From: Spongilla lacustris
Lineage: Eukaryota; Porifera; Demospongiae; Spongillida; Spongillidae
NCBI GenBank assembly: GCA_949361645.1
Contig: OX442428.1
Coordinates: 2,467,847-2,531,846, forward strand
DNA length: 64,000 nucleotides
Reading direction: 5' to 3'
Below, piece after piece: positions 14,211 through 27,400 of this stretch. Position numbers and translations under genes: made by a program. The notes below the pieces were generated by a model that saw only the letters and a program-made list of their open reading frames with translations, was not told the origin of the DNA and made no database searches. Numbering within the stretch: the first letter of the stretch is position 1; every line of letters begins with the position of its first letter.

Positions 14211-14236
14211 GGGGGGGGGGGGGGGGGGGGGGGGGG
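14211..14236 (+). repeat. Poly-G tract (26 G)
   Basis: An uninterrupted run of G in otherwise AT-rich DNA. It could form a G-quadruplex, or its length could be assembly-sensitive. Confidence 0.9.
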
Positions 14237-15427
14237 CAAATACACAGACAAAAATTGCAATGATAGCATGACCTTGGCATCAATAAATTTCATTTATAGG
14301 TAGGTCTGGTTTCTGTTTGTAACTCTACATGTAAATAATATTGTATTTTTTACTCCTTGTATGAACCTAATGATACCATATAAAGGTAGCCTTGAAAAGG
14401 CTATAGCATCCTGTTAGATGAGCTAAATGATGCCTTTTGCAAAACCCACCCATGGTTTGCACAAAAGGTCTGTATTACATGTAGATCTGCACAAGCAGCT
14501 GCTAGTGAAGTTAGTGCAGGTGCATTGTTTAACAAAGCACTGAGCATGCGTAGAAAATGAGCAGGGGAATTTCTACATGATGTTCGTGTTATTAAAATTT
14601 GCTGATTATGACATTCTAGCTCATTCATTTGCACATTTCCATTTTAGTGGACACATGCTGTCATGCCTATAAATGTATGCTCTGCCACTACACACCTATA
14701 CCAAAACAAAACATGGACCTGAAGTCCAAGTCAGTTAAACAGAAATTTTAAACATTTCCTGACCCTGAGATGTTCATAATTATAATTTAGAAAGACGTTG
14801 CAACTAAAATTCAGGTTGTGGGGCAAACATTGGTTGACATAAAGCCAGCCATACATAAACTTCAGGGAAAAAAATTAGTTGTATTAACATCTGGACGATC
14901 AATCTCTAAATGATTGAGCAGGGGTCAGATGCATGTACAGCACGCATCATCACTAAAAACAGTTTTTGTGGATGGGCACAAGCATTGTAGCTGCTTTCGA
15001 AGGACCCTGCATGTTAATAAGTACATTTAAGCATGCTGAATGTATCATATGGTGCATGGAGTGAGGTAAAGTTGAATTGACACAGATCACTTTAATTTGC
15101 AGAGTACTGTATTACTGTAATGAAGGAAGTTATGATGGACACACCTGTTGCTGTGATATGAAGAAGAAAACAGACTTATATGAGAAGATAAGTTTTGCTG
15201 GTATCACTATAATGTTATGATCTCATTATTTTAAAACTGAGGAACATTGTTTATGGAATGAACAATATTTATCATCCATGGCTGAATTAAATCTGTATAC
15301 ACTGTACCAAGTTTAGATAGTAACAGATGTGATCAGAGTAAAAATGTCTGTTGCAACATAAGTTATAAAATTCAGTTAATATATATTTGAATGCATATGC
15401 ATCCAGTTATGAATAAAAAGCAATGAA
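14237..15427. other. Intergenic, no gene seen
   Basis: AT-rich sequence. A 77-codon frame on the minus strand (14401-14634) shows no family motif and no supporting exon. Confidence 0.4.
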
Positions 15428-15729
15428 ACAAGTATATAAAAACATTCTCTATGAGAAAGTTGGTGGTATATAGGATTTGAAGGCAATAGTGGTGTAAAAA
15501 GAAGAGAAAAACAGGATTGAATGATAAGGATAAAAAACAGTCCTATATTTAGCCAGCACACACTATAGAACAATACACTGCATGTTCATGCATGTGCTAA
15601 ATATAGGACTATTTCGTTTATCCTTATCATGCAACCCTTGTTTCCCTGCTTTTTACACAACTATTGCCTTCAAATCCTATATTCCACCAACTTTCTCATA
15701 GAGAATGTTTTTATACATGTATACTTGTT
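15428..15729. repeat. Short palindromic element, about 130-bp arms
   Basis: The left arm (15428 to about 15556) reads AACAAGTATA... and ends AGTCCTATATTTAGC. The right arm (about 15596-15729) starts GCTAAATATAGGACT and ends TATACTTGTT. A loop of about 40 bases separates them. The structure suggests a MITE or fold-back element. Confidence 0.8.
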
Positions 15730-16013
15730 ACCTTGTAGAACATACATGTACATGAATAGACACCCGTGGTGCATGTGGTGCAATCCACCCATTTTTGGAT
15801 CTAACTACCAAACAATTGCAAACGAATTAAGTATGACTGTATGTGAGTGTTGTGCATACATGCACATGTACATGTATAGTCTTTTTGTATTTAGGTCTTA
15901 TACGCCATGGTGAATTGGGAGAAGTCACATTCTGAAGATTGGGATGGCAGGGTGAAATGGAGAAGTGGACATTTTCATCACCGATTAGAATGTTGTTTAA
16001 TCAGATGTATAAA

Positions 16014-16205
16014 TGTGTGTCACTGTGTAAAAAGGGTTGTTATACAGTACTGTATAACGCGTGTATTCATGTGTTATGCACAAGTTATACACGTGTTATC
16101 CGCATGTGTATAACTTTGCGTATGGATACTCTATACACAGTTGTGTATAACAACTATAGTATATATAACACTGTGTATAACTTCTGTATAACAAATGGAG
16201 TAAAA
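16014..16205 (+). repeat. GTGTATAAC/GTTATACAC cluster, copy 1
   Basis: At least eight short direct and inverted versions of TGTGTATAAC lie within 190 bases, introduced by CACTGTGTAAAAAGGGTTG. An inverted copy with the same border lies at 22315-22485. It may be a transposon end or a degenerate cluster of binding sites; the function is unknown. Confidence 0.7.
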
Positions 16206-18289
16206 CACAGCGTACAACATAATTATGAATTTTTAATTAGTCGCTCGTTTCCAGGCCTCTTCTATAAATATTATGATATAAGCAAGTACATAAGTACATG
16301 GAACAACAACAAAAAAAAAAAAACAACAGAGAACGAGTTCATTCGGCGACGGTGAAGCATCCATGCAGGTGGAAAGGCCATCAGGAAAGTTCCGAGCGCG
16401 GTGGGCCCATTCGTCTCTCCTTCCGTGGCGCCTGAGTCCAAAAACGTGTTTAGTTCCTCTGATCTCCTCTTATCATCGTCCCATTGTCCAGTTCTTCCTC
16501 TTCCGACACGTTAAGTACATTCCTTTCTTGCATGATCTGTTACTTGTTCGGATCGCCGCTCCCATAGCTATAGTGTATATAATTAATACTAGACAACATT
16601 TTTTTAATTCAAGCGCTTACCTAGTTGTGCTCGGATTGGATGCTCTTCTTTTGAATCGGCTTCAGTAAGAATGCGTTTCAGAGTTAGGTTGTAGTTCGCT
16701 ATGCCAACTACATTAGCAAAAATGAAAGGACTCACACCTTTAACCGACAACAAGTATACCTTCAACCTCTTCTATCCGAGACATCACTTTAGCATTATGG
16801 ACGCTTGAGGCTCTGAGAACAAAGAATTCCCGTTACTAATACAAAGCCACACTGCTTACGCTTCTTGAGACTTCAGCTGATTCTCTAGTAGGAAGGGGGA
16901 AAAAGAAGCTGATATAAAGTTACTGTACCTGCACAGAAAGTGATGTCATACTCTCTCGCGTTGGTGTTACAGAGACAGTTTTGGTCGCAACCTCACTTAC
17001 TAATAGTTGTACACATCCGCTACTGAAAATGATCCTCCTGCTGGAGTAGTGCAAACAGCATCGCCAGGACCCAACGTTCGGCGCGGACTTCTTCGTCATC
17101 ATGGTACTAGTATCATAGATATAACACATAGGGATTGGAAACGGCCTATCTAAATGTATGGCGTAACGTCACATCCGCGTTACAGGCTCGTTTCGCGAAA
17201 TTATTATAGAGACAAAACTTGCCAGTACTGTCAGCGCCACAGTAGTTTTCCCTTGGACAGATAAATGTTGTTGCGAGGTAAAAGGAGGATATGTATTCAG
17301 AGAGATATTTATCGATACAAAAGAAAAGCGATACGAGCAAGTTTTATCACTATATTGGCCCAATTATTGCGCTACCCAACTAGTTGTACCCTTGGTAGTC
17401 GTGTGTCCGTACATATATGAAAGCTTGAGCCCTCGTTGCGTTCTAATTTTGTCCCTGCATGCCCTCATCCAAGCTGATCTGGAACTCTTTGTACCTAACA
17501 CAAGATACTGATGGGTACTCGTACCCGTTACATATCTGTTGACTGTTGTACCTGTTTTGAACGTAGTTTACACACTTGCTCCAAACCTGAATTGTCTTAA
17601 ATACGATGAAGTGATTAAACTGTGCCTTTGTGTTTCTTCCACAGACTTATGATATAGATATATAGCTTTTTGTATGCATGCTTCGAATGAATTTGTGACA
17701 AAAGTAACAAATAACCCTGCTTCCCAGTCCCTTCGCATGCCTTCAGAAACTCGGATAGAACAGATTGGTACACTGTATTTGTCCATAACGCTACGTATAG
17801 GGCTTAAAACACAAACTTTTAGTTTAAGTCTTGGTCTGGAATCTCAGTCAACAACGCCATGCTCAATTGTATTCATTTACTGCTCAATTTTATTCATTTA
17901 CTGCTATTCCGCCGTTATGGGGTTACATCCGAAACGAGCCTATTACCATTGAGAGCCTGGTGTTGCCAATCCCTATGTGTTATATCTATGCTAGTATATA
18001 GACTGATAGGTTCTGCTGTGACATGAATTGATCGTTGCTCAGGAACCTGTTCGAGGAGAAACTTGGGAATTAGCCACTAGTCCCTCAATTTACTTGATAA
18101 CCCACCTATAATACTACTTCTGGCTGATACGAACGTACGGTTAGTTCCAGTATTATAGATTTCCCGACGATGACGCCATACACGCATATCATGTGGCTTT
18201 GAAGAGTCTATACGCATGCGCGTTACATTCATTTGAAATGGAAGCCTCGTACGCGCTATATTTGATCTGTTCAAAGTGGGGTTTCAAAA
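16206..18289. other. Intergenic or uncharacterised, no confident gene
   Basis: GC content rises slightly and CpG is more frequent around 16320-17450. A minus-strand frame ending near 16925 (MMTKKSAPNVGSWRC..., from 17102) runs into a GTACAG donor-like site. It could be a first coding exon, but no downstream partner was found. Confidence 0.3.
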
Positions 18290-18920
18290 GCAAAATCAAC
18301 ATATTTGATGCACAACAAGAATACCGGGTATGGCCACGAAAATATAATTCTATTTGATGCACACCAGCGACCATGACTCTATTAAATGCACACTAGGGAC
18401 TGCCACTTTATTTGATGCAAAAAAAATCGAATTCAATACAAACCTGGGTCTGGCTGCTATCTTGATTCTATTTGAAGCACACTAGGTGTGGTTGCTAACA
18501 TGATTCTATCTAATGCCCACCAGGGACCGCCACTAGCATGACTTGATTTGTAGTTTTAGCTATAGTCATGCTAGCGGCAATCCAGTCACTGTAGAGGTGT
18601 GCATCAGATAGAATCATATAAGCGGCCAGACCCTGTGTGCAGCAAATAAAGTCATGCTATTGGAATAGGCCAGTCCCTGGTGTGCAGCTGCTAGGTTTGT
18701 GGTATCGACCAGCTGACCCTGGTTAGCATCAAATAGAAACATGTTAGTGACCTCAAATTGAATCTTATTCACTTTAATGTAATAGAGTCTTGGTAGTGAC
18801 CAGGATAGCCTGATTTAATTGATGCAGATTCAATCTGATGAGCCGCTATCCTCATTCCATTTGATGCACATCACCCTAGAAGATGCACACCAGGGACTGG
18901 TGATAGCATGATGTATAGAA
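18290..18920. repeat. Degenerate tandem repeat that inverts midway
   Basis: Variants of GATTCTATTTGATGCACACC followed by AGGGAC and a GCCACTAGCATGA-type end repeat roughly every 45-60 bases up to about 18550. The same words then appear mostly as reverse complements (GTGTGCAT, CAGATAGAATCAT, CCAGTCCCTGGTGTGCA). No coding signal is seen. Confidence 0.7.
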
Positions 18921-19794
18921 GAAGTGTACTGTGTCATTGCGATAAGTACTCACATCACAAACTTGCTTTTTTACAATGTTCATATGTGACCACACCCCTT
19001 TATGTAAGTCATCTATTAACATGACATGTACATGGATGGAAAAGTTCAGTTACAACCAGTGCAGATTGAATAGTACACAACATGCAATGTACATGTACAG
19101 ATGTAACAATACACCAAATATAAGTTCACATCAAATCTCCCAGTTTCCATCAATGTAAAGCTTGATCCTATCAGGATAAAAATATATTACGACATCACAT
19201 CATGATCATGCAAACATACCACATATACAATTTGCTGAAGACTAGTGAGAAGGATAGATTCTTTGGGCACACAGCCACTTGATGGCAGTAATACTATAGT
19301 GCCACCTCCATGGAAGCTGCCAGGCCTCTAGCTAAACCCTCTGCCATATTTTCTTTTTGAATGCTCCAAAATTACAATGTACATTGGCCCCTTTCAAACT
19401 ATTAACCACATTCTGAGCATCTTCAAGCTTCATTCTTCTGCCTGGTCCTACTCGCACAGAAATAAGCACACACAGACAAAGGTAAACATATGCAGATGCA
19501 CATACTGTACAGTGTGTACAAAATGCTGTAGCTGCATGCACACATGCATAGAAGTACGACACTAAAATGTATGCACGTGCATACCACATAAAAATACACC
19601 TGTAATACATGTGCACACACATGCACAAAAAGCACAAACACATATGTACAGCGACATACATGTACCACTAACCAGAAGAGCTATGGTTGGCCAGCTTGAT
19701 CACACTGACCTAACATACAATTGTACCTGCTTCCACTCCCTGCAAGGATTGATACTACTATTCCACACCAATGGACACACAAACAAACCTGGTT
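18921..19794. other. Intergenic, no gene seen
   Basis: This stretch is rich in CA/TG words and ACATGTAC palindromes. The cysteine-rich short frames come from CA/TG repetition. Confidence 0.45.
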
Positions 19795-19935
19795 ACAATG
19801 CGTGTGTGTGTGCGTGTGTGTATGTCTGTGTGTGTGTGTGCATATGTGTATGTGTGTATGTGTGTGTGTGTATATGTGTGTGTGTGTGCGCGTGTGTATG
19901 TGTGTGTGTGTATGTGTGTGTGTGTGTGTACTGCC
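19795..19935 (+). repeat. GT-rich microsatellite
   Basis: About 140 bases of (GT)n with interspersed TATG/CGTG variants. The overlapping frames rich in C and V are translations of the repeat. Confidence 0.95.
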
Positions 19936-20589
19936 ATACAGGTGTTTGTGTCTTTTTTAGAAGGACCTAATGTATGTGTGTATATACATGTATGTCATGC
20001 ACTTGGGGAGGATGGCCCATCATTGTCAAGACCCTAGAACGTTCAGAAGCAGCATAGTACATGTTGTTTTGATTATTTGACATCATGGATGTGTTTAACT
20101 ACAGGCAATGCTCACACACACTCACATACAAACATAGTGCATAACAGAAATAAATAAGAACTTTGCACAATCATAATGTTCTTGCCAATATCCTCTCAAT
20201 ACAACCACTACAAGTGCTATACAGCTAGGCACCAAAACATATTACCCAGGCAGTAAAGAGGCTGGGGTCTAACTGGCAGTAAAAAAAACACACACACAGT
20301 GAATTATAAATACTCCAGAGTCACACCAAAGCAATGACACTTCTGTCAGTGCAAACATTGGCAAGGATGCCCCAGTTATCAAGACAGTGGCTGGGGTAGC
20401 CTCATATGGGGTGTGGCAAAGCAGCCATACCCTCCAACTGTGCACAGCAATATAAGTATATGTCCTAATGTATGTTAGAACTTTTTGATGAAAGTGTGTG
20501 TATGTGTGCGTGTACACATGTATGTGTCTTAGTGTTTGTATGTGCGTTTCAGTGTGTGTATGTGTGTTTAAGTGTGTTAGGGTACTGTT

Positions 20590-21240
20590 TAGGGAGCTAA
20601 ACAGAGTTTAATGGGGCTCTGGTAACTATCAGTATTTGTCGGCAGAGGCTTGCGGTTACATAGGCTCATGGTCTTAGGCGGATGGGAGCCTCATCCTCCC
20701 TATTGTTACCTTTTGTACACCATGGCCGGCTTATGAGACTATATGCACACATGGGCAGCCTCCCAGCAGTCCCTGGTGCTTCAGGAGAGCTTGTCTGTTT
20801 GCATCACCCACCCTCCACCCCTGCGTCACCTTTGTACCCTTTCTGTGTATTTCTTACTTACTGCCATCATGCCCATTCATATTAAATACAGCCAGGGCGG
20901 GTTCCTACCGGGCTTGACCTTCTAACTCAGGGACCCAAGCCTGGGCCAGCGTCCTGGCTTGGTACACAGGTCACCCAGATGGTGGCCAGTGCCTCCAACT
21001 GGTGCTTGTCTCCCCAAGTCTCCCCCCATATGACGCATGGCTTGGCCACAGGGACTCCCACCTGGTGATCTGCGTCACTCACGGGAGCTCCCCACAGCCA
21101 AAAGGTCGGGGTTGGCAGGGTCACAGCTCAGGGGGGTTCTCGCTCTGGCCCCCTATTCTCGCCAATCAGTCAACTGAGTGTGTTGGACAGAAGCAATTGT
21201 AGCTGAGGAGCTAGGGGTTGGGTGCATACACCTACTTAGC
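20590..21240. other. GC-rich patch between GT microsatellites
   Basis: Base composition changes sharply: many CCC/GGG words (for example TCAGGGACCCAAGCCTGGGC) against the AT-rich surroundings. This suggests inserted sequence, perhaps a non-coding part of a retroelement. No convincing reading frame is present. Confidence 0.4.
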
Positions 21241-21264
21241 CTGGGGAAGTTACTAGGCTTGGTG

Positions 21265-21560
21265 TTAATGTGTGTGTGTTAGTGTGCGCATGTGTGTACA
21301 CATGTGCGTATGTGTGTACACAGGTGCATGTGTGTACACATGTGTGTATGTGTGTACACGTGTGCATGTGTGTATACATGTGTGTATGTTTGTACAAAAG
21401 TGTTGTGTACACATGTGTATGTGTGTTAGTGTGTGTATGTGTGTACACATGTGTGCATTAGAGTATGTATTAGTGTGCGTGCATTGTGTGTACACATGTG
21501 TGTGTTAGTGTGTGTGTATGTGAGTATAAACATGTGCGTGCCTGTGTGTGTGTGTGTGCA
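21265..21560 (+). repeat. GT-rich minisatellite with TGTGTGTACACATGTG units
   Basis: GTGTGTACACATGTG-like units recur about every 28-30 bases. Alternating purine-pyrimidine sequence of this kind can adopt Z-DNA. Open frames on both strands are repeat-derived. Confidence 0.9.
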
Positions 21561-21794
21561 TGATGAGAGTTTAGTAGGTGATGGAGTTGGTGTTAGGGTG
21601 AGTAGGGACATTAAATACTAAACCATCTGGTCATGTGTCAAGCATAGATCCTGCATACTTGATATAGAACCAGTGATCTAGAATATGCACACCTTGATCT
21701 GAGACCCTGACAAGGTCATTATGGAAGGGCCCAAAAACATGTATATGTTGTGTACACATGTATACATGCATATAATGAACTCATGAACCGAATG

Positions 21795-21855
21795 CACACG
21801 CACACGCACACGCACACGCACACGCACACGCACACACACACACACACACACACAG
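21795..21855 (+). repeat. (CACACG)n/(CA)n microsatellite
   Basis: Seven or so CACACG units pass into pure CA repeats. Confidence 0.95.
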
Positions 21856-22314
21856 AAACACACGCAGCATGTAGCCTGACCCTGGGCGTCTAGACTACTA
21901 CTTACGATCAGATCAGAAAAGGACTTAGGTTAGTACTAGTATGCATATTAGACAACCACAAATTATTTTAATATACTGTATAGCAAAACTGCATTGGCTT
22001 ACCTTGCAGTGATGACTCCATCTACACAGCTTGCGGCTTTTTGGTTGCACACGTCATCACTGGAACTGTATAGATGATTCAGGTTCAAATGTACGCAATT
22101 CGTCGCTAGAGCTCTATTTTTTCTAGCACGTGTGAACGTACATTTTAGCCAGACCTCCGACCAACCAGATACGCTATCCCTCTGCGATTTCTTTGTTTGG
22201 AACTTCGGAACGCGTAGGCATCTTTTAGAATTAGTAGCCTATTAATAATAATAGCTAGTATATATTGTGTGCATATGTGCAACGAATTACGCCCTCGGAT
22301 CGGTAGTAGAATGT

Positions 22315-22485
22315 AATTAGCATAGTTATACACAGTTATACAAAATGTGTATAACAACTGTGGTTTTTTGATTGCTATTATACACAGTTATACACAATTA
22401 TACGCAATGTGTATAACAGGTACTGTATAACTACTTGTATAACAATGTTATACAGGCGAGTATAACAACCCATTTTACACAGTGT
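22315..22485 (-). repeat. GTGTATAAC/GTTATACAC cluster, copy 2 (inverted)
   Basis: It holds the same words as 16014-16205 and ends AACAACCCATTTTACACAGTG, which is close to the reverse complement of the border of copy 1. The two copies are 6.1 kb apart in opposite orientation, one of them just upstream of gene C. Confidence 0.7.
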
Positions 22486-22743
22486 GTACATGTATGTGCG
22501 TGCGTCATATTATGTGAGATACCGTACAAATATGTTTAGCCATCTATTAAGGCACTGGCGGGGAAGTTGGAGGGCGCCATCGTTTGAGGCTTCTTTAGTT
22601 AACAAACTCTACTATAGTAGGTAGATATGTAACTGTAGGTGTGTAATCCATATTATAATGATGTATTAATTTTAGTACGGATACATAAAATAATAATATT
22701 ATCTATATAATTGGGGTTTATTATAATTTCATGCGGCGGTGCG

Positions 22744-22911
22744 ATGGAAGAGGATCACAGCCCTGAGACTGCACAAAAGCCTAAGCGGAAGGTCAATGTA
22801 AAATGTTTTTTAGCTGCAGAAGCTGTGATTCTTATCGTAGTCATCTTACTGGTGTGGGGTTTTTTTTCTCTACCGGCTGTGTTTTATTTGGGACGCCCTG
22901 CCAATGTAAAC
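22744..22911 (+). CDS. Gene C exon 1: N-terminal leader and hydrophobic anchor
   Basis: The 56 codons end at a GTAAGT donor in phase 0. Lysine-rich residues (KPKRKVNVK) precede a hydrophobic stretch ending VWGFFSLPAVFYL. The same length and the W-G-x-F-x-LP-x-FY pattern occur in gene A exon 1. It could be a signal anchor or a late-cleaved signal peptide. Confidence 0.75.
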
Positions 22912-24400
22912 GTAAGTAAATTTCTCCTCGTAATATGGAAATATATAGTAGCGAGTGTGTCAATGTGCGCTACCGTGTGTGGCGATTGGATATAGGTTCT
23001 GATTAGTTTAGCTGTCGTAACGTATTCGTATTGCATGCAAACATCCAAGTGCACTTGGTGTAAAGCGGTGTTACGATCAGGTGGAGTACCTAGAGTACGA
23101 GTACTAAGCTCCCCGTCCCCACAAAAAAAAAATGGCTCGTGTTTGAACGAGCGAAATGTCGTAACCTCGAGCGCTGCTGCGTGCGCGCAGCTCTTCAAAA
23201 TATTCTTTCCAGAGATATTGAAACAGGTAGCGCCAGCGTTATTGGTTACGACAATACGGTCGTTTAAAAAAAAAAAAAAGCAAAAAAAAAACACAAACCT
23301 TTAGATTAGGTAGTTACTATTATCCTCCTGTAATTGCCACAAGTAATGATTCCCCAATTTAAAAAAATAAATAAATAAATAAATAAATAAATACCATTAA
23401 ATGTTTTTTTTTTTTGTTTTTTTTTGGTGGAGGCGGAGGAGGGGGCTTACTACACGTAAAGGTACATGTATCCATGCATTACATGTTATAAAGTGGTTTA
23501 CAAAGTTGAAGGTCCTTGACGTGATCATGACTTGTCATGCACATAACGTTAAAATTCATATAGCTATAACTGTAGAGGGCAATAATTATACGCGCTTTTG
23601 TCATTATATATAGTAAGACGACTGGCAACGAGCTAGAGGTACATAACACGTGTGATTTGACCTCTAATTACTTACCACAGGAAAAAAGCTTCATTGACTA
23701 AAAATGATTTTAAAATCATCATTACGGCTGCATGCTTTTGAGCAATATACATGTACAACGCAGCAACTAAACAGTACAGCAGACTAGCTATGAAGTGATC
23801 ATATACCATACAGCAGTGTTATATTTTACAACTGCACACTAGTGCACCTCTCTCGGGTGTGCAATCATTTTGGTATCGGGCCTTTTGCGTTCGTTATACC
23901 CAGCTAGTGTACTTCATTGTCAGCCTTGAATATGGGTTAAAACTTTTTCAGACGTTGCTCTTCTGTGGGTCGCACTATAACACAACGTACATCAGAACAT
24001 TAAACCTAACATTAAACCTAATTTCTTACAAGGCTTTCAGAACAAATAACCGTTTGTACATACATGTATTTTTAAGGCTGCGCCCTAATATACGTACATG
24101 TAAGTATATTATAGTACTCCGGTTCGAAGTCACAACAACGATCATCATTACGTACAATAGACCATATTCGGCGCAAATATGAATATATTGTATGATTACA
24201 CATATGGTGGAGGGCTTAGTACACGTATTTATGCATGTATAAATAAAGGCCTAGGCCTCTTGCGTGGCCGCCGCGTTTTTGTGTAGTTTTAAACGCAAAA
24301 AGCTTTGGCTTCTGGGGTCTGAGGGATCAGCTCACAGCGCTCCCCCATGCCCCTTAGCTGGGCACCCCTCCGGCACCCTCCCCGGGGCATCACCCTTAGC

Positions 24401-24433
<33 letters not shown>

Positions 24434-27400
24434 TACTATTTCTCCTTCCGATGCCACTACAGATACATAGGAAGCAATTGAAAAGTGGTCAGGCGAGCAT
24501 AGTGACTGGGTCTGAGGCCCATAAACTAAACACATTTCCTATACAATGTCTGCATTTTTGGTCAGGATGACAGGAAAAGGAGCTATGCATTTTTTGTAGC
24601 ACTGAAATCTTCGGAACAGATGCACTTCGCGTCCCTGACAGCTGTAATGTCTGATGGCAAGACCTTCTCATTCCCATTTCAAGTAGCTTAGGTTCTCCAC
24701 TGAAATGGCGATAGATCTGGAATCAACCGCTGTCTATTGCCAGGGCTGAGTTAATAACACACATGTAATACCCTGCCTGAAAGTAGCGGCACACAATTAA
24801 ATGTATAAGGATTAATTAACTCTGATGTTGCTAAAAGTAGGTTTAGCATATCATATTCATAACTAGTCATTTGGCTCAACTCTAAATCCAGATCTGATTC
24901 ATTCTATTCAGTTTCTGTCACCGTACACATAAGAAGCGATGAAGCTAGCATACAAAGGTACCCCCATTATATAGCAGGCCTACTTTACTGCTGGATTGCT
25001 ACATTTAACACCACAAACATGCCTTCTTTCAGCTGTGGTACACACATGTACGTACAGAGTGCATTTACTTCTTTGGGCATATCAGTTCATTGATGACCTC
25101 TCCTTCCTTGAGACCCTAGCTGGATAGCTGGCACTTAAGGTTAGCCTTTTCATGCATGCCATTACAGCAAGCTGCTAAATGGGAAGTGATTGGGAACAGG
25201 CTACACCATGCTGCTCCTGCTATACAGTTCCAATGAGCACAGATAACTGTGCCTGCACCTCAGTGCGATGCAGCTGGCTTCCATTAACCATTTCACAATG
25301 GACAGGTAATGTGTGTATGCCAATGGCATGAAGCAATTAAATGCACACCCTTACACAACAGTTAATTATATAAATTTCACAACTAAGTCCATTGCCAAAG
25401 TAGTAATTCTCCAATGAAAAGTCCTGCAAAAACTGCATTCTCTCCTACATGTACATCATTGGAATTGAATGAATTTTCATTTATAGGTCCGTACACTTGT
25501 AGCAGCATCCTTGTTCTGTTTGTTTTCAACAGTGTACTAACATTACCTGGCTCTAAAGAGAACTCAATTGAGCACAGAATTAGCATGGCATTTAACATCA
25601 TTGTTTTCTCAACTGCATTATTATTATTCCTATTGCCATATGTAGTGGAACACATTTTTGAAGGATACTAAAGCTCATGTCATGCAGGTATAATCTCTTT
25701 ACCAAGATGCTACTGTCATATGCATACCTTGTATTCTTCATTGGGCTTCTCTAGTGTTTGTGTGGAAATTCAAAGTACAAGTGTTACAAAGTAAAGTACA
25801 GTATAGCATGTACCTTCTGAAGTTCATGAAACATCTTGCAGAGCAACATGTACAGCTTCAGCAAGTGATCATGAGCTCAAACTCTGAGAGTGCGAACACT
25901 TATGGCGCCGGCCCATGAAGTCTGCATGTACTTCAAGGCATATTACAATTAAGGGCTGTGTAATTTATAATATAACAAACTCTGCAATTGAGGCGCAGCA
26001 ACCCTACATGTACATCACGTTAACATGTTTTATATATCAATACACCCACCAGACACCACTGTATATGGATTCTGCTTGGCGATGCCCTTTCGTGTTCTAC
26101 CATTACACAAAATGGATCACAGTAGAATCCATTAAATTGCCTTATCTTAATTATGTTATAAATGACATAAAACGAGGTGAAGTCAAATCGATCCTAATAC
26201 ACCCACAGTATTACAGAGATCTTATTTATGTCACTGGTGTTCCTTTTTACCCTTTTCACAATGGGCCAGATAGATTACAAGATCGTTTTCAATACAGGGA
26301 CGGGAAAGGTATAATCTCGTACCATGTGGATCACCAAATAGATAGAAAACAACGGAACCTACCTCGTACGAAGGTTTTTGGCCTTGAAATGTGATCGCTG
26401 ATAGTTCCTGAACTCACTCGCCTTTAGAGAACTTCGTGTCGCGTGATGTAATTGAACCAATTCGTGTGACTTTTATATATTCATATTTCGGTCAAATAAG
26501 GTCTACAGGATCTGGGTACGAGACTACATTACGTAACATGAGTACGTTGTCATCCATCCATGTGTATAGTGCCAGCCCTGTCACTATTGTGGGAATCAGA
26601 TCATGTCTCTGAGCTGTATTTTTTTTTAAGCAGAGGTCATTGACATGCTGCAATCATACTAAGCTGCAACCCATGAGCCACAGCTAGCATTTAATATGGA
26701 CCTATAGTGTCACCAAATAAGACATATCATTATTTAACATATACATGTAAAAGTATTATAAGTGCTCTTATTTGCAGTAGTACAAGAAGTAAATTATTTC
26801 ACAAAATCTTATCAATGTCAGCCTGTCAGTGGCAATATCTATCTAGGTTGAACTTTTAGATGAGGAAAATTCTTCCTTGTACATGTATATGTAAACAGTC
26901 AAATTGATTGTGTGCATTTCATTATTGAAGCAATGGTCACCAAATGGTTCTTCCCTGTCAAATAGCTTGAGATTTTTTAAATATATTTTACATGAATTCA
27001 AAAATATTCAAGACAAATTGTTTAGGTCTGCATATATAAAATATATTTCACTCATTGAGTCAACAATACTATTATCTCGAAAACATGGAATTCAAGCCAA
27101 GAAAGCCGAGAGCCATTATTAAAATAATCCATTTACAGTTTATCATGTTTGGTATTGCAATACAAATTCATTGCCAGACTGACCTTTGAATATCATTCAA
27201 TATATCTTTATGTTGATGGTTATGAATTTTACATAGTTATGTTTACCAACCATTTCTCTACCAATTCCTTCTAGTTGTGTTATTATAGTTACCGTACTTG
27301 CGTCATTAAATTATACTTAGTTGAAATTAGTGTCCCCATTTAATAACACTGATCATCACCAAATTGTGACTTAACATTTAACCAAAATATTTATATGCAT

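Noticed and set aside
16014..16205. Bacterial-type replication origin boxes (TTATACACA-like words)
   Set aside because: The rest of the window is plainly eukaryotic; the words belong to a repeat cluster.
16320..17130. Divergent gene pair around 16.3-17.1 kb
   Set aside because: Only short frames with one donor-like site; no partner exons or known motifs.
19423..21611. Cysteine- and valine-rich small proteins on both strands
   Set aside because: They are translations of GT/CA microsatellites.
24264..24535. Poly-proline or poly-glycine proteins
   Set aside because: They read through a pure poly-C tract; the same applies near 11300, 14200, 52540 and 56300.
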